Shown here: one piece after another, positions 5,501 through 5,752 of the stretch
Position numbering within the stretch: the first letter of the stretch is position 1
How the letters are laid out: the number at the start of each line of letters is the position of its first letter
Origin: Candidatus Peregrinibacteria bacterium RIFCSPLOWO2_01_FULL_48_20
GTDB taxonomy: Bacteria; Patescibacteriota; Gracilibacteria; UBA1369; 2-02-FULL-48-14
NCBI GenBank assembly: GCA_001787475.1
Contig: MFXB01000008.1
Location: 1 to 5,752, forward strand
Direction of reading: 5' to 3'
DNA length: 5,752 nt
The notes under the pieces: generated by a model
What the model was told of the DNA's origin: nothing
Databases searched by the model: none
What the model saw: the letters and a program-made list of their open reading frames with translations, nothing else
Position numbers and translations under genes: made by a program

Positions 5501-5752
5501 GCGGACGGAACGGCCACCGACTACTACGCCGATTTAGACACTTCAGCTTGGTACGCCGGTGTGGTAACGGCCGCTACCGACTGGGACTTTGTTTCCGGCA
5601 GCGACTGTGACGAAGACAAATGTTTCAACGCCGGTAGCTCCATCACACGAGCGGAAGCCACCAAGATTTTGTACAACATGTTCTTGGATATGCTGGCCTA
5701 CGAAGGGGTGACGATGGAACTCGACCTCGACTCACAGACGGACGATGGCATT
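2462..5752 (+). CDS. Large SLH-domain surface (S-layer-like) protein, 3'-truncated
   Basis: From ATG 2462 the frame has 1,097 codons with no stop and leaves the window at the right edge. Order: signal peptide (1-35); N-terminal region with Cys107/Cys136; four beta-sandwich repeats (about 188-329, 330-462, 463-597, 598-742); fibronectin-III-like domain (744-837); DEETT linker and Asp run (843-888); three SLH domains (889-939, 950-1002, 1021-1078). In known families SLH domains bind secondary cell-wall polymers, so the protein should be exported and held at the wall with the repeats projecting outward. It is Thr/Ala/Gly-rich and almost lacks Lys and Arg in the repeats. All ten cysteines fall in five local pairs. 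The start is supported by the signal peptide and a promoter about 37 bases upstream; there is no Shine-Dalgarno. SLH domains usually sit near a terminus, so the end is probably close beyond the edge. S-layer subunit or adhesin are both possible; I do not recognise a named gene. Confidence 0.93.
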   Translation, partial: MSTLLQSIRLKLLFNAFLAFSLFFALGVATSFAAANDYAVSGGNPASLPTVGDAAIALPTLTITDAGGDDFTTDPENIIITINTTDYNNVAFDITVANTALTIAGNCTYDAANALTYSADGQQVTVPITDSVGNECASGQAITIAGLAIVTRFVQTAPSAAALVSVDNGSTAIGSAVNTSSTIALASAADDAVASVSLAAGNTTVGGAGVTTVGFTLGYALANTDTVVFTMPAWFSITNGAITVDSESFAGAGTFTCAGVSATRVITCTAGGAITAGTGNILLTSGSVTALYLSTGTDAITDFAINFVADSGGGADVGNDATVTVTTTVAADANATIGLANASVGATQSTTLTLTLSTALANTDTITFTAPAILNVSGLASAVTGDLEDTDTITCVAAGQVITCTTSGAVSTGTNQTIIMTGITGSHAGATDVTDLAINRVSGGGGGADINSDTTVSLTDVVATDANATLAMAAGNKVVGGTGNTTLTLTLSSALAATDTITFTAPANIDVSGIATAVTGSFETTDTVTCAASGQVVTCTTSGVVNTVTGTIIMTGISGAYVSSALAISDLAINRVSGGAGGADINSDATVTVTDLATTIGDLTSTNVQPAILTPSQISSNTITFSSTARIPNLGIIKITYPTGWLVSGVSGTTATSLSGLDGTWTATVSGQVVTLTQTGGGITAAGTKSFNLTGISTPGFTGSGGTYTILTEIAAGTDIETDAAVATDTISGASSATAATIGDIEDIEIADEATGGVRITWSDPSGSGDDTTFITILRGVDPLPVDGTAFASVAVGTEYYVDTDLEIGDTVTYMLRGTDGTNSGDLSAEYSFVVGSGLTTTEEDTTDEETTDEETTDEETTDEETTDEETTGNDDDDDSADDEEAAELTDVADHWAEDEIETMVDYGVVEGNPDGTFLPDGNLNRAEAAALLWRVLGLGDPEDQSGDPFSDVDSAEWYASYIGELADLDLVSGNPDGTYEPAENINRAEFLQLAMNVYLYLNTDMESEYNILADGTATDYYADLDTSAWYAGVVTAATDWDFVSGSDCDEDKCFNAGSSITRAEATKILYNMFLDMLAYEGVTMELDLDSQTDDGI
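3023..3448 (+). repeat. Beta-sandwich repeat 1 of the SLH protein
   Basis: About 142 residues (188-329), the most divergent Cys-containing copy. Shared landmarks are a glycine-bearing VGGAG stretch, ALANTDTVVFT, the cysteine pair Cys257/Cys268 (CX10C) in a hairpin, a GAI-TAGTGNILLT strand, DFAIN and GGGADVGNDATVTV at the end. Confidence 0.75.
3449..3847 (+). repeat. Beta-sandwich repeat 2 of the SLH protein
   Basis: About 133 residues (330-462), starting AADANATIGLA. It carries TTLTLTLSTALANTDTITF, the hairpin Cys395/Cys404 (CX8C around GQVIT), TIIMTGI, then DLAINRVSGG and GADINSDTTVSLTD. It is the closest relative of repeat 3; the two differ largely at synonymous and conservative positions. 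Confidence 0.85.
3848..4252 (+). repeat. Beta-sandwich repeat 3 of the SLH protein
   Basis: About 135 residues (463-597), starting ATDANATLAMA. It shares TTLTLTLSSALAATDTITF, the hairpin Cys530/Cys539 (CX8C around GQVVT), TIIMTGI, DLAINRVSGG and GADINSDATVTVTD with repeat 2. DNA identity is patchy, with short exact stretches such as CTTGCGATCAAT, so the duplication is not recent. Confidence 0.85.
4253..4687 (+). repeat. Divergent cysteine-free repeat 4 of the SLH protein
   Basis: Residues 598-742 keep the repeat's outline: a strand TITFSS, then YPTGWLVSGVSG, the hairpin TWTATVSGQVVTLTQTGG, and KSFNLTGIS in place of TIIMTGI. The hairpin aligns with that of repeat 3, but the two cysteines are replaced by Ala667 and Leu676 at the same spacing. 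It is therefore a related module without the disulfide. Confidence 0.65.
4691..4969 (+). other. Fibronectin type III-like domain of the SLH protein
   Basis: Residues about 744-837 show the pattern of a FnIII sandwich: a first strand with VRITWSDP (Trp762), a middle strand TTFITILRG, EYYVDTDLEIGDTV, and the tyrosine-corner-like strand TYMLRGTDGTNSGD (Tyr814), ending YSFVVG. It lies between the repeat array and the acidic linker, a common place for a spacer domain. Confidence 0.65.
5003..5077 (+). repeat. 15-bp tandem repeat encoding (DEETT)x5 linker
   Basis: Five in-frame 15-bp units encode DEETT (residues 848-872), preceded by a related EEDTT and followed by a GN and five aspartates. Units differ only at third positions (GAC/GAT, GAG/GAA, ACC/ACT/ACA). 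The segment is a flexible acidic spacer between the exposed domains and the wall-binding SLH domains. The threonines could be O-glycosylated, which the sequence cannot show. Copy number may vary between strains. Confidence 0.9.
5126..5278 (+). other. SLH domain 1
   Basis: Residues 889-939 open with TDVADHWAEDEIE, continue with YGVVEGNPDGTF and end with NRAEAAALLWRVLGL. They match the SLH consensus (F.Dv..hwA...I......Giv.G..dGtF.P...iTRAE). The usual TRAE is NRAE here, with the Arg and Glu kept. Confidence 0.9.
5309..5467 (+). other. SLH domain 2
   Basis: Residues 950-1002 contain FSDVDSAEWYASYI, LVSGNPDGTYEP and NRAEFLQLAMNVY, a full SLH match. It shares a 19-bp exact stretch with SLH 1 (5195-5213 and 5381-5399), covering the GNPDGT loop. 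Confidence 0.9.
5522..5695 (+). other. SLH domain 3 with cysteine-bearing loop
   Basis: Residues 1021-1078 contain YYADLDTSAWYAGVV, WDFVSG and a canonical TRAEATKILYNMF. The loop that is GNPDGTF in the other two domains is replaced by GSDCDEDKCFN, with Cys1049 and Cys1054 in CX4C spacing. About 19 more residues follow before the window ends. Confidence 0.85.

Noticed and set aside
1..5752. UGA-as-glycine genetic code (Gracilibacteria/Absconditabacteria)
   Set aside because: No in-frame TGA occurs in about 1,840 codons, whereas a recoded genome should use many. The balanced base composition also disagrees.

Overview
The window is a bacterial cell-surface locus with all genes on the + strand: the 3' end of a secreted S-layer-like protein, a small TPR lipoprotein, and a very long SLH-domain protein that runs off the right edge. 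I see no tRNA, rRNA, CRISPR, transposase or other mobile element. The two intergenic gaps are 146 and 66 bases, so there is no long stretch without a gene.

Organism: base composition is close to balanced. The envelope parts (a lipobox lipoprotein and an SLH-anchored surface protein) fit a monoderm-type wall. Neither visible start codon has a Shine-Dalgarno sequence. The large Thr/Ala/Gly/Asp-rich, lysine-poor beta-sandwich proteins resemble surface proteins I associate with Patescibacteria/CPR, particularly Peregrinibacteria-like genomes. This placement is an impression from protein style and is low confidence. No in-frame TGA occurs in about 1,840 codons and both visible stops are TAG, which argues against the UGA-glycine code of Gracilibacteria/Absconditabacteria.

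Layout: (1) 1-1691, C-terminal part of a surface protein with a jelly-roll-like module, an acidic DxDxD loop and a tryptophan-rich C-terminal motif. (2) 1692-1837, a short hairpin, then a strong intrinsic terminator, then an extended -10 promoter. (3) 1838-2395, a lipoprotein with two good TPRs and one degenerate one. (4) 2396-2461, a near-consensus sigma70-type promoter with a dyad in its spacer. (5) 2462 to the edge, at least 1,097 codons: signal peptide, Cys-paired N-terminal region, four related beta-sandwich repeats, a fibronectin-III-like domain, a five-unit acidic DEETT linker, and three SLH domains.

How the parts may work together: the SLH protein is probably the anchored surface-layer or adhesin component. 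The first protein is a second exported surface protein without SLH domains in its visible part. The lipoprotein between them could be an envelope scaffold or assembly factor; that role rests on position and TPRs only. All ten cysteines of the SLH protein, and all four visible in the first protein, fall in pairs, which suggests disulfide-stabilised extracellular folding.
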